Positions 55,580-64,000 of a DNA stretch of 64,000 nt are shown here, piece by piece. A program made the translations under genes and the position numbers. Each line of letters starts with the position of its first letter. Positions within the stretch are counted from its first letter, which is position 1. This DNA is from Moanibacter sp964542645 (GTDB lineage: Bacteria; Verrucomicrobiota; Verrucomicrobiia; Opitutales; UBA2987): positions 62,001 to 126,000 of the forward strand of contig CAZIUG010000007.1 of the NCBI GenBank assembly GCA_964542645.1, read 5' to 3'. The notes beneath the pieces were generated by a model. That model searched no databases. It saw only the letters and a program-made list of their open reading frames with translations, and was not told the DNA's origin.

Positions 55580-57115
55580 ATGACCCAACCAAGCAATATC
55601 GATAGGACCGAATCCCTGATTGCCCAAAGCCAAAAATTGGAGAAATTGTTTCGAAACGATCCTCACCGTCCGACCTATCATTTCCTACCGCCTTCAAGCT
55701 GGATGAATGATATCAATGGCGCAATTTATTGGAAAGGACGCTACCACATCTTCTATCAACACAATCCACATGGTGGATACTGGAAATGGATGCAGTGGGG
55801 TCATGCGTCGAGCGTTGACTTAGTACATTGGGTTCATCACCCCATTGCTCTCACTCCCACCCTCGATGGGCCGGATCGCGACGGCTGTTTCAGCGGCAGC
55901 GCCTTTGTCAGTAAGGAAGGTATGCCAACTCTGATCTACTACGGCGTTCCCGACGGCGAGTGCATCGCAACCAGCTGTGATGACCTGCTGATTCGCTGGA
56001 CTAAACATCCGGGTAATCCTGTGATCCCCCAACCCGGCAGTGGTGGCCCCGACTATCAAGTCTGTGATCATGTTCATGATCCATGCGCGTGGCTCGAAGG
56101 AGACACCTATTTCGCTCTAACTAATCGCAGACACCCAAATGGGAGTGGCGACGGTGCATATCTCTTCAAATCGGTTGACTTATTCAATTGGCAGTATTCG
56201 GGGCTGTTCTACACTTCGGACCGACGCTGGACTGAATCCGACGAAGACTGTGCAGTACCCGATTTCTTTCCTTTAGGGGACAGACACATGCTCTTGTTTG
56301 TTAGCCATCTACAATCCACACAGTACTATCTTGGAAAACTGGAAAACGACCGTTACACCCCTGAAACACACGCCAGAATGAGTTGGCCCGGAGGCCAACT
56401 TGGTGGTTCACGCACTCTCTTGGACAATCAAGGGCGACGCATCTATTTCGACTGGGTCCGCGAGTCGCGAGGAGTAGACCGAGAAAGAGGTTCGGGGTGG
56501 TCTGGCGTGATGACCCTTCCAAGAGTACTTTCTCTTTCCGAGGACCGAACCCTCTGCATCGACCCGGTGTCCGAGCTGAAAATGCTTCGCTTCAATCTCA
56601 GAATGCGTGAACACATTCACCTCCTTTCGAATTCGGAGATACTTCTGGATGATGTTCGGGGGGATTGTCTTGAGCTGGAAGCAGAAATAGCGGTGGAAGC
56701 AAGATCTACAATTGGCTTCAAGGTCCGATGCTCCCCGGGAGGCGAAGAACAGACAATGATTATGTACGACGATTTAGCTCGAATGTTGAGAATCGATTTT
56801 GGCCAATCAACACTCGATGAGGATATCAGCTACCCTTACTATCGAAACGTGGATGCGCTTAGTCGGCTACCCAAGAAAAAACAACTGGTAACCGTCCAGG
56901 AAGCCCCCTTCGAACTGGACGAGAGTGAAACGCTCCACATCCGAATTTTTATCGACCGTTCTCTACTAGAAGTATTCGCAAATCGCCGTCAATGTATTAC
57001 TCAGCGCATCTACCCAAGTCGCTCAGATAGCAATCGCATCGCGCTTTTCTCCAAGGGCGGTTCCGCCTATTTTTCTCAACTCAAAGTCTGGGATATGGCT
57101 CCCTGTCATATATGA
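55580..57115 (+). CDS. Glycoside hydrolase family 32-like protein
   Basis: 511 residues with the five-bladed beta-propeller and C-terminal beta-sandwich of GH32. The nucleophile motif is WMNDINGAI, in place of WMNDPNG; Asp is retained. The RDP motif appears as HDPCAWL with the Asp kept, and the acid/base region is DEDCAVPDFFPLG instead of ECPDFFPL. The sandwich ends with IRIFIDRSLLEVFANRRQCIT, a good family marker. It lacks a signal peptide, so it would act in the cytoplasm on sucrose, fructo-oligosaccharides or related sugars. The motif changes suggest a distinct subfamily. Confidence 0.88.
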   Translation: MTQPSNIDRTESLIAQSQKLEKLFRNDPHRPTYHFLPPSSWMNDINGAIYWKGRYHIFYQHNPHGGYWKWMQWGHASSVDLVHWVHHPIALTPTLDGPDRDGCFSGSAFVSKEGMPTLIYYGVPDGECIATSCDDLLIRWTKHPGNPVIPQPGSGGPDYQVCDHVHDPCAWLEGDTYFALTNRRHPNGSGDGAYLFKSVDLFNWQYSGLFYTSDRRWTESDEDCAVPDFFPLGDRHMLLFVSHLQSTQYYLGKLENDRYTPETHARMSWPGGQLGGSRTLLDNQGRRIYFDWVRESRGVDRERGSGWSGVMTLPRVLSLSEDRTLCIDPVSELKMLRFNLRMREHIHLLSNSEILLDDVRGDCLELEAEIAVEARSTIGFKVRCSPGGEEQTMIMYDDLARMLRIDFGQSTLDEDISYPYYRNVDALSRLPKKKQLVTVQEAPFELDESETLHIRIFIDRSLLEVFANRRQCITQRIYPSRSDSNRIALFSKGGSAYFSQLKVWDMAPCHI

Positions 57116-57493
57116 AGGAAGTAAGGGAAATCACCCAGTAGTAAAGTTAGTTACTTCCTGGTCGAGAGAAGCTCGTAGGCCCTTTTGATCATTCATTGTC
57201 TCAAGAACTTAATCATGTACACTCGAATTGAAATTATTGTTTAGCTTCCATAAGCGGATCTAGCTATCGCTCCCCTTCGGTCGAGTTTTTTATAAAATGA
57301 TGGCAATGAATGGACACGGAACTCCCCCATGCAAACAGTGAAAATAACCCTACAGTAATATCGCTCTCAAATAGCTAAGTCCGAAGCAATCATGGACGGT
57401 TCGGTCCCTATCAGAACTTAACCAATAGTCCGACTTCAAGCCCAGGGTTCCCGTATCTTCGACCCTGCTCTGAGATTTTAGAAACTTTCCAGA
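57116..57493. other. Convergent intergenic region with a weak inverted repeat
   Basis: About 378 bp between the GH32-like and menB stops. CAGGGT (57443-57448) and ACCCTG (57462-57467) form a 6-bp stem that could lie at the end of the menB transcript, without a T-run. A repeat GGAAGTAA/TTACTTCC (57117-57158) is too widely spaced to weigh. No gene was recognised. Confidence 0.35.
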
Positions 57494-58321
57494 CTAGGGC
57501 AGCCAAGGGAATTTCGAGAATTCAGGCTTTCTCTTCTTGAGATAGGCCTGATGCCCTTCCCTTCCTTCCTCTGACAGGTAATAGAGAAGAGTGGCATTGC
57601 CAGCTAGCTCCTGAATCCCCGCTTGCCCATCGCAATCAGCATTGAAAGCGGATTTGAGACATCGAATCGCAAGGGGGCTTTTTTCAAGAATCTCACGGGC
57701 CCATTTTATCCCCTCGACTTCCAGCTCCTCGACAGCGACGACCGCATTGACCAAGCCCATTTCGAGGGCCTCATAAGCGTCGTAACGACGACACAGGTAC
57801 CATATCTCCCGCGCTTTTTTCTGCCCTACGATTCGAGCTAAGTAGCTGGATCCGAATCCACCATCAAAGCTACCTACCCTAGGGCCGGTCTGACCAAAGA
57901 TAGCATTCTCACCTGCAATGGTAAGATCGCAGACAACGTGGAGAACATGTCCTCCTCCAATGGAGTAGCCAGCCACTAATGCAATTATTACTTTTGGCAT
58001 GGAGCGAATTAGACGCTGTAGATCGAGGACGTTGAGTCTTGGCATACCCGCCTCATCTATATAACCAGCCTGCCCTCGAATAGTTTGATCACCCCCTGCG
58101 CAAAATGCATACTTCCCGTCAGTGTGAGGACCGGCTCCAGTCAAAAGCACTACCCCTATATTCGTATCATCCCGAGCATCCGAAAATGCCTCGATCATCT
58201 CGCGGACCGTTTCTGGTCTAAATGCATTCCGCTTCTCCGGACGGTTAATCGTTACTTTTGCAATACCCTCTATTTTTTCGTAGAGAATGTCACTAAATTC
58301 CCCTGCTTTCTCCCATTTCAT
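57494..58321 (-). CDS. menB: 1,4-dihydroxy-2-naphthoyl-CoA synthase
   Basis: 275 residues of the crotonase fold that cyclises o-succinylbenzoyl-CoA in menaquinone synthesis. The oxyanion hole KYAFCAGGDQTIRG and the MenB-specific GQTGPRVGSFDGGFGSSYLARIVG are present, which separates it from other crotonases. It is the last gene of a menF-menD-menB set on the minus strand, 141 bp after menD. Confidence 0.95.
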   Translation of the reverse strand: MKWEKAGEFSDILYEKIEGIAKVTINRPEKRNAFRPETVREMIEAFSDARDDTNIGVVLLTGAGPHTDGKYAFCAGGDQTIRGQAGYIDEAGMPRLNVLDLQRLIRSMPKVIIALVAGYSIGGGHVLHVVCDLTIAGENAIFGQTGPRVGSFDGGFGSSYLARIVGQKKAREIWYLCRRYDAYEALEMGLVNAVVAVEELEVEGIKWAREILEKSPLAIRCLKSAFNADCDGQAGIQELAGNATLLYYLSEEGREGHQAYLKKRKPEFSKFPWLP

Positions 58322-58462
58322 CGAGTTACCTCACTGATTCAAATGCTTGGCAATCCTTTGACAGAACTCCGAGACCGCCAAAAGCACCTTCTTATTGTTA
58401 AAATACCGTTCTTTTCACCATTCTCAAGGAATCCTTTCAACACCCTGCTAATAATTTATGTC

Positions 58463-60235
58463 CTAAGACACCCGATGGTTTTCCAACTCTTCTGCGATCT
58501 CCTCCAATAGGTCTCGCCGAAATTTTGTGTCTCGCTTCCGATCCGTCATCATCTCGAGAATTCGAATTTTGGATTGAGACTTCTTAATCAAAAGTTCAGG
58601 TAGGCTCTTCATCGACTTCACACGTTCGTATCCGATTCCAAAGGCGATTGCAATCTTCCTGAAATCGACATTTTGAGGCATGGCGAAATGATCCTCAAAT
58701 GGAGGATCGTAGGCTGCTATCGGAAGATTCTCGAATATTCCCCCACCTTGGTTGTTTACTAATACGATAGTAAGCCACCCTGTGAAATTTTTAGCAAGTA
58801 GGAGCGCATTGATATCATGAAGAAAAGCGAGATCGCCAGTCAGTAGAAAACATCTACCCCCTCCATGGGCTATACCTATGGCTGTTGAGAGCGTTCCGTC
58901 GATTCCGTTCGCACCACGATTACAGTAAACCTTGATTCGCGAATTGTTAGGTTGCCAGAAGTACTCCATATCCCTCACTGACATGCTGTTTGCTACGATC
59001 AGAACTGCCCTTCGAGGGAGGGCTTTCGAAAGCGTGTAAGCAACCCTCCCTTCGAAGTTGAAGGTACAAGTCTGCATTCTTTTGATAATTTTACGGTGCG
59101 CTGTTTTTTCGAATCCCATCCAAGCTTTGAGAAACCCGTGATTCCTATTGGGTCCCCTGTCAAAAGAGCCAGCCAATGTCTCGACAGGAATCCGAAGAGG
59201 AATCGTCCCGCGATGCAGAGAATCAACATTGTCCGGCCCACAGTCCACGAGCCATGTCTTGGCATCGCCTTTATCTAACCAAGCCCTCAAGACTTTACTG
59301 GTAGGTAGAGGTCCGACGCTTAAAACGCATTCTGGCGACAAGAGTTTAGCGTACCCTTTGTTTCTCAAAATGGAATCGTAGTTTGAAATAAGAAACGGAT
59401 TGAATTTAGCGAAATTCCGAAGCGGTCCCAGAGCATCAACCATCACAGGCCAATTAAGGAATCGTGAGATCTTTCCTATGGAGTCTGCAAATTCCTCCGC
59501 ATCAACAGGACAATGCGGACCTATAACGATCAGACCCTTCTTCGTCTCCTTCAATTCGGAGATTGTCTGTTCGATCTCCGTTTTCGGCAACTCGACAACC
59601 ACTTTCATCGGTGATCGAACCTGAGAAAAGAAGGCTGCATGTTTAACCCCGTCGTTAATTTCAATTTTTGAATCGTTTGTTTCAGGAGACAAAGGCTCAC
59701 TAAATGGAAAGTTCAGATGAACCGGTCCCCGGAACGGAAATTGTGTTCTTTCCCATGCGTAAACGAGGGTCTGCCTCAAATGTCTGAGATGCTCAAGTCT
59801 TCCACTTGGCATTGCCAATTCAGCCTGGAAACTGGGATACTTCCCATAAATCTTCACCTGGTCGATAGTTTGGCCAGCCCGGCAGTTTCGCATTTCTGGC
59901 GGACGATCAGCCGTTAGAACTAGGAGCGGAACCCGACTCTCATGTGCTTCGATCACGGCAGGGAAGAAATTCGCCACCGCTGTACCAGATGTACTAACCA
60001 AGGCAACCGGAATGTTGGATCTTCGGGCGAGACCTAAGGCAAAAAACGAAGCTGATCGTTCATCAAGGACAGGAACTGTCTCGATTTTAGAATGCCTGGC
60101 TAATGCAAAAGTCAGTGGTGTGGAACGGGACCCAGGCGAAATAACGACGACGCGGAGCCCGAGTCGCTGCAATACTTCGGCCACAACAGCTCCCCATAGC
60201 GAATTAGCGTTTGAGCATGCAATCTTATCGAACAT
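58463..60235 (-). CDS. menD: 2-succinyl-5-enolpyruvyl-6-hydroxy-3-cyclohexene-1-carboxylate synthase
   Basis: 590 residues, a thiamine diphosphate enzyme adding 2-oxoglutarate to isochorismate. The N-terminal SPGSRSTPLTFALARH and the cofactor-binding region ending in VLVNNQGGGIFENLP, with GDLAFLHDINALL before it, are diagnostic. It is encoded between menF and menB. A gap of 226 bp separates it from menF. Confidence 0.96.
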   Translation of the reverse strand: MFDKIACSNANSLWGAVVAEVLQRLGLRVVVISPGSRSTPLTFALARHSKIETVPVLDERSASFFALGLARRSNIPVALVSTSGTAVANFFPAVIEAHESRVPLLVLTADRPPEMRNCRAGQTIDQVKIYGKYPSFQAELAMPSGRLEHLRHLRQTLVYAWERTQFPFRGPVHLNFPFSEPLSPETNDSKIEINDGVKHAAFFSQVRSPMKVVVELPKTEIEQTISELKETKKGLIVIGPHCPVDAEEFADSIGKISRFLNWPVMVDALGPLRNFAKFNPFLISNYDSILRNKGYAKLLSPECVLSVGPLPTSKVLRAWLDKGDAKTWLVDCGPDNVDSLHRGTIPLRIPVETLAGSFDRGPNRNHGFLKAWMGFEKTAHRKIIKRMQTCTFNFEGRVAYTLSKALPRRAVLIVANSMSVRDMEYFWQPNNSRIKVYCNRGANGIDGTLSTAIGIAHGGGRCFLLTGDLAFLHDINALLLAKNFTGWLTIVLVNNQGGGIFENLPIAAYDPPFEDHFAMPQNVDFRKIAIAFGIGYERVKSMKSLPELLIKKSQSKIRILEMMTDRKRDTKFRRDLLEEIAEELENHRVS

Positions 60236-60461
60236 TGAAAACTTCCTTAAAGTGCTGCCTCCTGCATCTGCAATTCCAAGCCCCCATAGACGGAGCCTCT
60301 ATAACCCCCCATCCTTTTCTCTGTGTCAACCTAGGATCCTCGTTATGGCAATCTCAATGCTTCATCTTAACAACATAGGCTCGCCTAGAATAGGTTCCTC
60401 ACATTTACAACTCATCTGTTCAAAAGCATGTGCTCTGTGACCGTTTCTAAACAGAAGAAAT

Positions 60462-61886
60462 TTAGTGGAGCGCTTGCAAGAGCGCTTGCAATTTGAGATC
60501 CACTTCAATCCCTTCTTCCTCCGGCCTTGAGTTTACTAAAATTCCGTTTCCTGCGTAGGCTCGGGCAGAATTGCCTTCAATCAGGGCAGAACGAATTGCA
60601 ACCACCATCTCTCCGTTACCTCCATGATCAAACCATCCCAGCGTTCCAGCATACAGTCCTCGACTGAATGGTTCTATCCTGCTGATATCAGCAAGAGCAG
60701 GTTCCCGTGGAACGCCACCAACCGCGGGCGTTGGATGTAACACCTTGACGGCATCAAGCAGATGCAAGTCTTCCGGTTTTCGCGCTTTAATTGGAGTGCG
60801 CAAATGTTGTACATTAGGCAACTGTAGCAGACTCGGTTTCGCTGGGAATTCGACTTCCATTCCAATCGATTCTAAGCAATCTTTGATAGAATCTACGACG
60901 AACCGGTGTTCGTGGATATTCTTGGCGCTTTCAAGCAAAGCCTGGGCGAAACTAGCGTCGGCCGCAGCTGTTGCTCCTCTCGAGATCGAACCTGCTAGCG
61001 CTTCCGTGTAAACCAGATCTCTTTCTACTCGAACTAGGCGTTCTGGCGTAGCGCCGATGAAGCTCTTTTCAGATCCATCAGAAAAAGAAAATGCGTAGCA
61101 ACCAGGATACTTGTTTCTTAGACGATTTAATGAGACCAGGGGCTTCAGCTCATTAGACCCAATTAGCTCGACGCACTTCGCTATGACGATTTTCTCATAT
61201 CGCCCCAATGCAATCCTTTGGCAGGCCTGATTAACAGAATGTAGGAATGTTCCATCCCCCCCTAACTCCCTAATTTTATGCTCATTTTCTTGAGCAAGTT
61301 TTGGGGCCGACTCAACCGAAGAGTAGTCAAAGGCTGCAAATTTCTTATGTGCTGCCCACGTTCTCTCTGCGAGCTCAATCGGATCCGAGGTCGGGTAGAC
61401 TACTATATTTGCTACTGCTCCATAAATCCCTTCTTTTCGACCCACCTGCCACCTGGGAAGAAATACTGTAGCAGGAGAAAAAGATGTATCTTTACCCGAT
61501 TTATCATAAAACGTGAACGCAGTGAAAAAATGCGGTCCCCAAAATGGTACATGAAAGTCCCCCACTGCGAAAGTGTGATTGAGTATTTCATTTGAGAACT
61601 GCAATACTTGTTGGAACCTTCCCGGACCATGGAAGTTTTTCTCCAAAATCGCATCCGCACCTGCTATAGCCTCTTCTTTAATTGGATGCTCCATGTAAAA
61701 ATGAAGCTCATCCGATTCGTAAATCGATTCCAGGACCGCAAGCGAGTCGAGATGTTTTACCTCCAGTGAAATGCTCGCCACCTTGTAGTGATTGTCCCTA
61801 AGAGCTGAATCTCGACAATCGGTCAGAAAACGAAGTAATCCTTCGAAGTCACGTTCAACATAAAGCCCCGGGGAGATCTTTATCAC
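60462..61886 (-). CDS. menF: Isochorismate synthase
   Basis: 474 residues that convert chorismate to isochorismate, the first step towards menaquinone. The chorismate-binding C-terminal domain has FIGATPERLVRVE, ISRGATAAAD, KNIHEHRFVVDSI and LHPTPAVGGVPR, with the last motif specific to this group. A salicylate synthase is less likely given menD and menB next to it. It starts 62 bp after the metG stop on the same strand. Confidence 0.95.
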   Translation of the reverse strand: MIKISPGLYVERDFEGLLRFLTDCRDSALRDNHYKVASISLEVKHLDSLAVLESIYESDELHFYMEHPIKEEAIAGADAILEKNFHGPGRFQQVLQFSNEILNHTFAVGDFHVPFWGPHFFTAFTFYDKSGKDTSFSPATVFLPRWQVGRKEGIYGAVANIVVYPTSDPIELAERTWAAHKKFAAFDYSSVESAPKLAQENEHKIRELGGDGTFLHSVNQACQRIALGRYEKIVIAKCVELIGSNELKPLVSLNRLRNKYPGCYAFSFSDGSEKSFIGATPERLVRVERDLVYTEALAGSISRGATAAADASFAQALLESAKNIHEHRFVVDSIKDCLESIGMEVEFPAKPSLLQLPNVQHLRTPIKARKPEDLHLLDAVKVLHPTPAVGGVPREPALADISRIEPFSRGLYAGTLGWFDHGGNGEMVVAIRSALIEGNSARAYAGNGILVNSRPEEEGIEVDLKLQALLQALH

Positions 61887-61948
61887 GGAATCTTGCTACT
61901 ATCGAGTCGTCCGAAACTCAAGTCCGCCGATGATGAATTTCAAATTTC

Positions 61949-63472
61949 CTAAACCCGGGGAAATAGAATTGTCTTCTTTTCAACCCTTTTACCCTCAAGT
62001 ATATTGGACCAATCGAGCCCTTTTTGCCAAGAAGATGCCTCGGGTTGCCCCAAGAGTGCCAGGATTTTGGCCGAAGTATCCGGCATTACAGGTGCCAACA
62101 AACAAACCGCGAGACGAAGACCTTCCGCCATATGAGCTAGCGTAGTATCAACAGAGCCAACATCACCGGACTTGCTAGATTTAGCCAACTTCCAAGGAGC
62201 CCGAATTTCGGCGTAACGATTAATCGACCTGATAAAATTGAAAGTTTCTTCCAGTCCATTATTGAATCTAAATTCTTCGAAAAGACTAACAACATTCCAA
62301 TTCGTTTTCTTCCAGCTCTCTTTCAAGTTCTCTTCCGGTTGCTCTGTGAGCTTACCTAATGGTAGCACTCCATCCCGGTACTGATGGACCATATTAAGAA
62401 GCCTACTTACAAGATTACCTAAATCATTTGCTAAATCACTCGTGTAGCGCGTGAGAAAAAGCTCCAAAGAGAATTCGCTGTCCTGCCCTACCGTCATTTC
62501 ACGTGTTACGAAATACCGAAATACATCGGCTCCGTACTGATTGATGAGGTCGAGAGGATTCACTGTCTCCCCCGTGCTTTTAGACATTTTTTTACCCGCA
62601 GTTGTCCAGAACCCGTGAACAAGAAACCCGCGGGGAGGTTCGTAGCCTGCAGCTTTGAGCATTATCGGCCAGTAGATTGCATGGGGAGGCACCAGGATAT
62701 CTTTCCCAATAACGTGAAAGTTAGCCGGCCAGAAATCGCGCAGGTTGGATTTATGAGGATCGACCGCTGAAAGATAGTTGATCAAAGCATCGAACCAGAC
62801 GTAAGCGACATATTCGTTATCAAAGGGAAGGGGGATACCCCATCCGAGTCGCTCCTTAGGTCGGGAAATGCAAAGGTCATTAATCGGCTCCTTGAGAAAT
62901 TCAAGGACTTGTTTGGCACGAAATCTAGGGTAGATAAGGTCTTCGTGATCTTGGATATATTCGATTAGCCAATCGCGGTATTTACTCAAACGAAAGAAAT
63001 AATTCGCCTCCGTAATCTTTATGACCTCTCCATAATCCTCTGGCCACTTATTGCCTTTCTTTTCCGTTTCCTGCACGAATTGTTCTGCCCGTACGCTATA
63101 AAAACCACTGTACTCGCCCTTGTAGATCTCTCCTTCGTCAAAGAGTCGCTGCAGAATGTCGCGGACCACCGTTTTATGTCGCTCCTCTGTTGTGCGAATA
63201 TAGTCGTCATTTGATATATTAAGATCGACCAACAGCTTCTGGAAGCTTTCAGCAATCGAGTCGACAAACACCTTAGGATCGATTCCTTCCCTTTTTGCGC
63301 TCTGTTGTACCTTTTGCCCGTGCTCATCCAATCCAGTTAAAAAGTGAACCTGATCGCCCTGAAGGCGTCGCAGTCGTGCCACCACATCAGCTAGGACCTT
63401 TTCGTAAGCATGTCCCAGATGCGGCGGGCCATTAGCATAATCAATCGCTGTAGTTATGTAGAACTTCCCCAT
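61949..63472 (-). CDS. metG: Methionyl-tRNA synthetase
   Basis: 507 residues from the ATG at 63472, where MGKFYITTAIDYANG is the normal family start; the frame is open 26 codons further to 63550. The HIGH-equivalent PPHLGHAYEKVLADVV and KMSKSTGETVNP are intact. The segment where zinc knuckles usually sit has no cysteines, so it is the zinc-free type, and the C-terminal tRNA-binding domain is absent. It belongs to the same strand run as rdgB upstream and menFDB downstream. Confidence 0.96.
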   Translation of the reverse strand: MGKFYITTAIDYANGPPHLGHAYEKVLADVVARLRRLQGDQVHFLTGLDEHGQKVQQSAKREGIDPKVFVDSIAESFQKLLVDLNISNDDYIRTTEERHKTVVRDILQRLFDEGEIYKGEYSGFYSVRAEQFVQETEKKGNKWPEDYGEVIKITEANYFFRLSKYRDWLIEYIQDHEDLIYPRFRAKQVLEFLKEPINDLCISRPKERLGWGIPLPFDNEYVAYVWFDALINYLSAVDPHKSNLRDFWPANFHVIGKDILVPPHAIYWPIMLKAAGYEPPRGFLVHGFWTTAGKKMSKSTGETVNPLDLINQYGADVFRYFVTREMTVGQDSEFSLELFLTRYTSDLANDLGNLVSRLLNMVHQYRDGVLPLGKLTEQPEENLKESWKKTNWNVVSLFEEFRFNNGLEETFNFIRSINRYAEIRAPWKLAKSSKSGDVGSVDTTLAHMAEGLRLAVCLLAPVMPDTSAKILALLGQPEASSWQKGLDWSNILEGKRVEKKTILFPRV

Positions 63473-63831
63473 CGATTGTGCACTCTGAACTGAAGTATTC
63501 CCCTTTGTCGACAAGGTTTGAAACGTCTTAGAGGAGAATTGTCCGAACATATAACTATCATGATATCGCTCTGAATCGACTCCCGTGAATGAATTTCAGC
63601 GTAAATCGTAGTAATAGAAAGCGGTATACAATCACCCCTAAGCTTTAGAAGATCTCTAGGTATAAAATACAACTACTCCCGATAAAACCAGAAAAGAAAA
63701 AGATACAATTGCCCCTGTCCATTTGTTAGCTTTATACGGATAGATACTACCTGGCATTAGTCTTTCTGCTGGATTCAGCATGGTCGGGGGACGACCATAG
63801 ATTACCGATAAGTTCTCAATTTATTAGGGTC
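63473..63831. other. Region between metG and rdgB with a hairpin
   Basis: About 360 bp between the chosen metG start and the rdgB stop. No gene was recognised apart from the unlikely 26-codon upstream extension of metG. It contains the hairpin at 63780-63798, and the metG promoter must lie in the AT-rich central part. Confidence 0.35.
63780..63798 (-). terminator. 7-bp hairpin behind rdgB, terminator candidate
   Basis: ATGGTCG and CGACCAT pair perfectly around a five-base loop GGGGA. On the minus strand it lies about 35 bases after the rdgB stop and is followed by a second small GCTG/CAGC stem. There is no T-run, so intrinsic termination is uncertain. Confidence 0.4.
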
Positions 63832-64000
63832 TCATTGGTTGCCAATCCAATCCTGCAAACTCTCGATCGCCCGCGCCCGATGACTGATCGCGTCCTTTCG
63901 CTTCGCATCCATCTCCGCAAAAGTCTCAACGCAATCGGCCGGCACAAAGATTGGATCGTAGCCGAAACCGTTTCCACCACGAGGGCTCATAGAAATGGCC
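63832..64000 (-). CDS. rdgB: RdgB/HAM1 non-canonical purine NTP pyrophosphatase, C-terminal end
   Basis: The last 55 residues of a protein cut by the window edge. GNGFGYDPIFVPAD, ETFAEMDAKRKDAISHRARAI is the conserved end of the ITP/XTP pyrophosphatase family, which removes deaminated purine nucleotides. The stop is followed by a hairpin. The 5' part lies outside the window. Confidence 0.93.
   Translation of the reverse strand, partial: AISMSPRGGNGFGYDPIFVPADCVETFAEMDAKRKDAISHRARAIESLQDWIGNQ

Noticed and set aside
61930..62145. 71-codon plus-strand frame opposite metG
   Set aside because: Antisense shadow of the conserved synthetase.

Overview
The window looks like a chromosomal segment of a Gram-negative bacterium of the Verrucomicrobiota, most likely an Opitutia-type marine or environmental lineage. 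This is an inference from gene content. A TonB-dependent receptor carries the VLSPF...GY...ETLAGTR plug style typical of Opitutia. LpxK shows that lipid A is made. Other pointers are a DUF6785-like membrane protein, large FG-GAP/UnbV/TPR proteins, Gfo/Idh/MocA oxidoreductases, a GH32-like hydrolase and a menaquinone pathway. Base composition is close to even. I found no rRNA, no intact tRNA, no insertion sequence, no phage gene and no CRISPR array.

Layout. 1-3030: the start of a TonB-dependent receptor and a LacI-type regulator, both on the minus strand, with a palindromic operator at the regulator start and a strong terminator behind it. 3232-9305: a plus-strand run of a large membrane protein, an FAD oxidoreductase, a GlfT-like glycosyltransferase and a sulfotransferase, suggesting surface glycan synthesis. 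9673-13773: a giant exported FG-GAP/UnbV/thioredoxin/TPR protein interrupted by one in-frame TGA. 14076-16433: two convergent Gfo/Idh/MocA genes. 16893-22115: a 1740-residue FtsX-like permease with a degenerate M28-like N-terminal half. 22421-27982: SppA, a coiled-coil protein, an ABC-class ATPase and a methyltransferase. 28319-28901: rplU-rpmA. 29375-32033: an SDR/cupin pair and an isoprenylcysteine-methyltransferase-like protein. 32334-37648: pheA, scpB, ilvD and pgi. 37955-41979: a small lipoprotein, rsmI, a Ppx/GppA protein, an RluA-type synthase and an adenosine deaminase-like protein. 42537-47656: a nucleotide kinase, lpxK and topoisomerase III. 47947-57115: an SDR, a DMT exporter, a TPR protein, an FAH-family protein, a Rieske fusion, a GT-C-like membrane protein and a GH32-like hydrolase. 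57494-64000: menB, menD, menF, metG and the end of rdgB, all on the minus strand.

Most of the window is housekeeping: amino acid synthesis, translation, RNA modification, menaquinone, lipid A and nucleotide metabolism. The accessory part is concentrated in the first 22 kb and around 48-57 kb.

The most interesting signal is in the giant FG-GAP gene. A TGA at 11530-11532 interrupts an otherwise continuous reading frame. Exactly 11 nt after it lies a 17-nt hairpin with a GGUCG loop, matching the spacing and apical sequence of the E. coli fdhF selenocysteine insertion element. This makes the gene a candidate for a previously undescribed selenoprotein; a nonsense mutation or sequencing error is the rival explanation.
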